DNA of 64,000 nt from Gilvimarinus xylanilyticus. Its GTDB lineage: Bacteria; Pseudomonadota; Gammaproteobacteria; Pseudomonadales; Cellvibrionaceae. The number at the start of each line of letters is the position of its first letter. Position 1 is the first letter of the stretch. Below, piece by piece: positions 62,766-64,000 of the stretch. The notes beneath the pieces were generated by a model. The model saw nothing but the letters and a program-made list of their open reading frames with translations, searched no databases and was not told where the DNA came from. The stretch is taken from NCBI RefSeq assembly GCF_024195295.1, contig NZ_JAMFTH010000001.1, forward strand, positions 1,426,001-1,490,000, given 5' to 3'. The position numbers were made by a program, and so were the translations under genes.

Positions 62766-63533
62766 TCAATTCAACAACCCATATACCCCCACCGGATAAG
62801 CGCGTTTTTCGTCATCGCCATCTAGGGCGCGGATTTTTACGGACTGGCCTAAATTGGGGGCAGATTCGGTGTACAGGGTGTTGCCCGTGCCTTGGTCGAA
62901 GCTTAAGGTTCCGGGCTGGTGGAAGATATAACCAATCACATCACCCTGCTCTACGCCCACACTCACGGGAAAGTTAATTCGCTGTTCGCCCGCCTGCTCG
63001 GCACTTAGCACCGCGCTTTTCCAGATGACCAGCAACTCGTCCTGCACCGGGCGCAACACCTGAACGGTAAAGGTGCCGGGCTTAAGGAAATAAGCGCTGA
63101 CGCCTGTGAGGGTGCCGGTGCCCGGCATGGGGTTCGCCAAATCAATCAGCAGCTTGGGGTCGTTGTCGATGCCACTGCGCTCTACCAGTTCGCCGCCCAC
63201 GTAATCGAGCAGGTTGCTCTGCATCATAAAATCTTTCAGCTCGTCGATTTCATTTTGCACATAGCGACGCACCTGACCACGCAACTGCGATGACTCCTGC
63301 ACCCGCACCGTTTTTTCGGTATCCAACACCGCCATCACCCGACTTAGCTCATCCACTTGGGCGCGAAGCTGTTGCTCTTGCGTCTCAAGGGTGGCAATTT
63401 GCGCCCGGGCACGGGCCAAATCGGCTTCGAGTTGAGCGTTTTGGTTTTCCAGTTGCTGTCGATCCGGAGGCGTCTGGCAGCCAGTTAACCATCCAAATGT
63501 CAGCACCAATGGCACCAGAGTGCGTAGTTTCAT
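62766..63533 (-). CDS. Coiled-coil lipoprotein, function unknown
   Basis: 255 residues. Signal peptide with lipobox LTGC (Cys about residue 19), coiled coil about residues 25-85 (QLENQNAQLEADLARARAQIATLETQEQQLRAQVDEL), then a mainly beta C-terminal domain (TGVSAYFLKPGTFTVQVLRPVQDELLVIWKSAV...VGVEQGDVIGYIFHQPGTLSF). No family recognised. It lies downstream of, and co-directional with, the partial gene at the window end (35 bp), so they may form one unit. Confidence 0.75.
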   Translation of the reverse strand: MKLRTLVPLVLTFGWLTGCQTPPDRQQLENQNAQLEADLARARAQIATLETQEQQLRAQVDELSRVMAVLDTEKTVRVQESSQLRGQVRRYVQNEIDELKDFMMQSNLLDYVGGELVERSGIDNDPKLLIDLANPMPGTGTLTGVSAYFLKPGTFTVQVLRPVQDELLVIWKSAVLSAEQAGEQRINFPVSVGVEQGDVIGYIFHQPGTLSFDQGTGNTLYTESAPNLGQSVKIRALDGDDEKRAYPVGVYGLLN

Positions 63534-63568
63534 GAAATTATCTCGCGATCTTTTGCGCCAGTATAACG

Positions 63569-64000
63569 CTATCGCGCGGGCTTAGGGCCCACAACTTTAA
63601 AGTCGACCGAGGCCAGCGGCGTATCATTCAACAAAAGGTCGACGTGATAGCCGCCTTCGCTAAAACCTGCCACCGGACGCTCAATGCGAAAGAACTGGCG
63701 ACCACTGCCCGCGCTAAGAATAACCGGCACTTGGGCAATCTGCACGCTCCGAGCCCCGTCCATCAGCACAGCCTGCAGCACGCGGGCATCGGTATCAATA
63801 TTGTCATAGAATAAACCCACGTAAATCGTTCGCTCCGGGGTTAATGCCTCGGCTTGGGGTGCACTCAAATCGTCTATCGGCGTCGCCGCCACTCGCAGAC
63901 GCGAAATACTCGGCAGGCTTGCCTCGCTGAGCTGGTCCAGCTCCAACCGACGCGTTAACAGCGCCTGACTTTGGGGGAAGCGATCGCGGGCGCTGGCCAA
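63569..64000 (-). CDS. C-terminal part of an unknown protein, truncated by window
   Basis: The frame is open to the last base of the window; 143 residues seen. It has no recognised motif; the segment RTIYVGLFYDNIDTDARVLQAVLMDGARSVQIAQVPVILSAGSGRQFFRIERPVAGFSEGGYHVDLLLND reads as a beta-rich domain, possibly a repeat-type extracellular or periplasmic module. The TTG at 64000 need not be the start. Same direction as the lipoprotein gene downstream. Confidence 0.7.
   Translation of the reverse strand: MASARDRFPQSQALLTRRLELDQLSEASLPSISRLRVAATPIDDLSAPQAEALTPERTIYVGLFYDNIDTDARVLQAVLMDGARSVQIAQVPVILSAGSGRQFFRIERPVAGFSEGGYHVDLLLNDTPLASVDFKVVGPKPAR

Overview
This window is ordinary chromosome of a gammaproteobacterium with moderately high GC. 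Gene content and order (lepA-lepB-DUF4845-rnc-era-recO, dapA-bamC-MBL hydrolase, cysM and rlmD beside a GacS/BarA kinase, gspA-gspB, tandem tRNA-Lys before queC/queE) point to the Pseudomonas/Cellvibrio side of the class. A marine Cellvibrionaceae-like organism (Cellvibrio, Saccharophagus, Simiduia, Gilvimarinus) is my best guess. This is inferred from gene order only; no 16S rRNA gene is present. There is no prophage, CRISPR array, rRNA operon or complete insertion sequence.

Layout. 1-5 kb: 3' part of folD, then rRNA/tRNA modification genes (truC, rsuA, rsmC), a spermidine-synthase-like methyltransferase and a DnaJ-related protein. 5.1-5.6 kb: tRNA-Asn followed by two degenerate copies of its 3' half, each with its own terminator. 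5.6-9.1 kb: ppnP, an alpha/beta hydrolase, a pseudouridine synthase, a probable unannotated small RNA ending in an orphan terminator, and a hexapeptide acyltransferase. 9-17 kb: gspB/gspA, rlmD, cysM and the GacS-type hybrid kinase, whose stop codon lies in a 269-bp element with 23-bp inverted ends. 17-24 kb: the recO-era-rnc-DUF4845-lepB-lepA block read leftward, then dapE and a periplasmic binding-like protein. 24.7-28.5 kb: an MFS transporter, a DUF1461 membrane protein, a dienelactone hydrolase and a NADAR protein, among copies of a hairpin-rich dispersed repeat. 28.7-32.9 kb: an Anbu (ancestral proteasome-like peptidase) locus with a zinc metallopeptidase, an alpha-E protein and a circularly permuted ATP-grasp protein. 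33-41 kb: 2OG oxygenase, rsmJ, OmpA-like and LRR lipoproteins, PilZ, MBL hydrolase, bamC, dapA, nadA. 41-51 kb: two tRNA-Lys, queC, queE, purC, SDR, corA, lpxL-like acyltransferase, grxD, TonB receptor. 50-64 kb: hrpB and an orphan hyuB, argD-argF, ygfZ, HDOD, ung, a PLP decarboxylase, 2-Cys peroxiredoxin, bfd-bfr with recognisable promoter elements, a coiled-coil lipoprotein and a truncated unknown gene.

How the parts relate. Most genes are housekeeping: RNA modification and processing, secretion, envelope assembly, lysine, arginine, NAD, purine and queuosine biosynthesis. The more unusual content is in non-coding DNA and small accessory loci: the tRNA-Asn 3'-half repeats with compensatory stem changes, a GGA-rich candidate RNA about 6 kb from the GacS gene (a possible Csr/Rsm-type sponge RNA), two or three families of non-autonomous inverted-repeat elements, and the Anbu/ATP-grasp/alpha-E cluster, whose substrate is not established.
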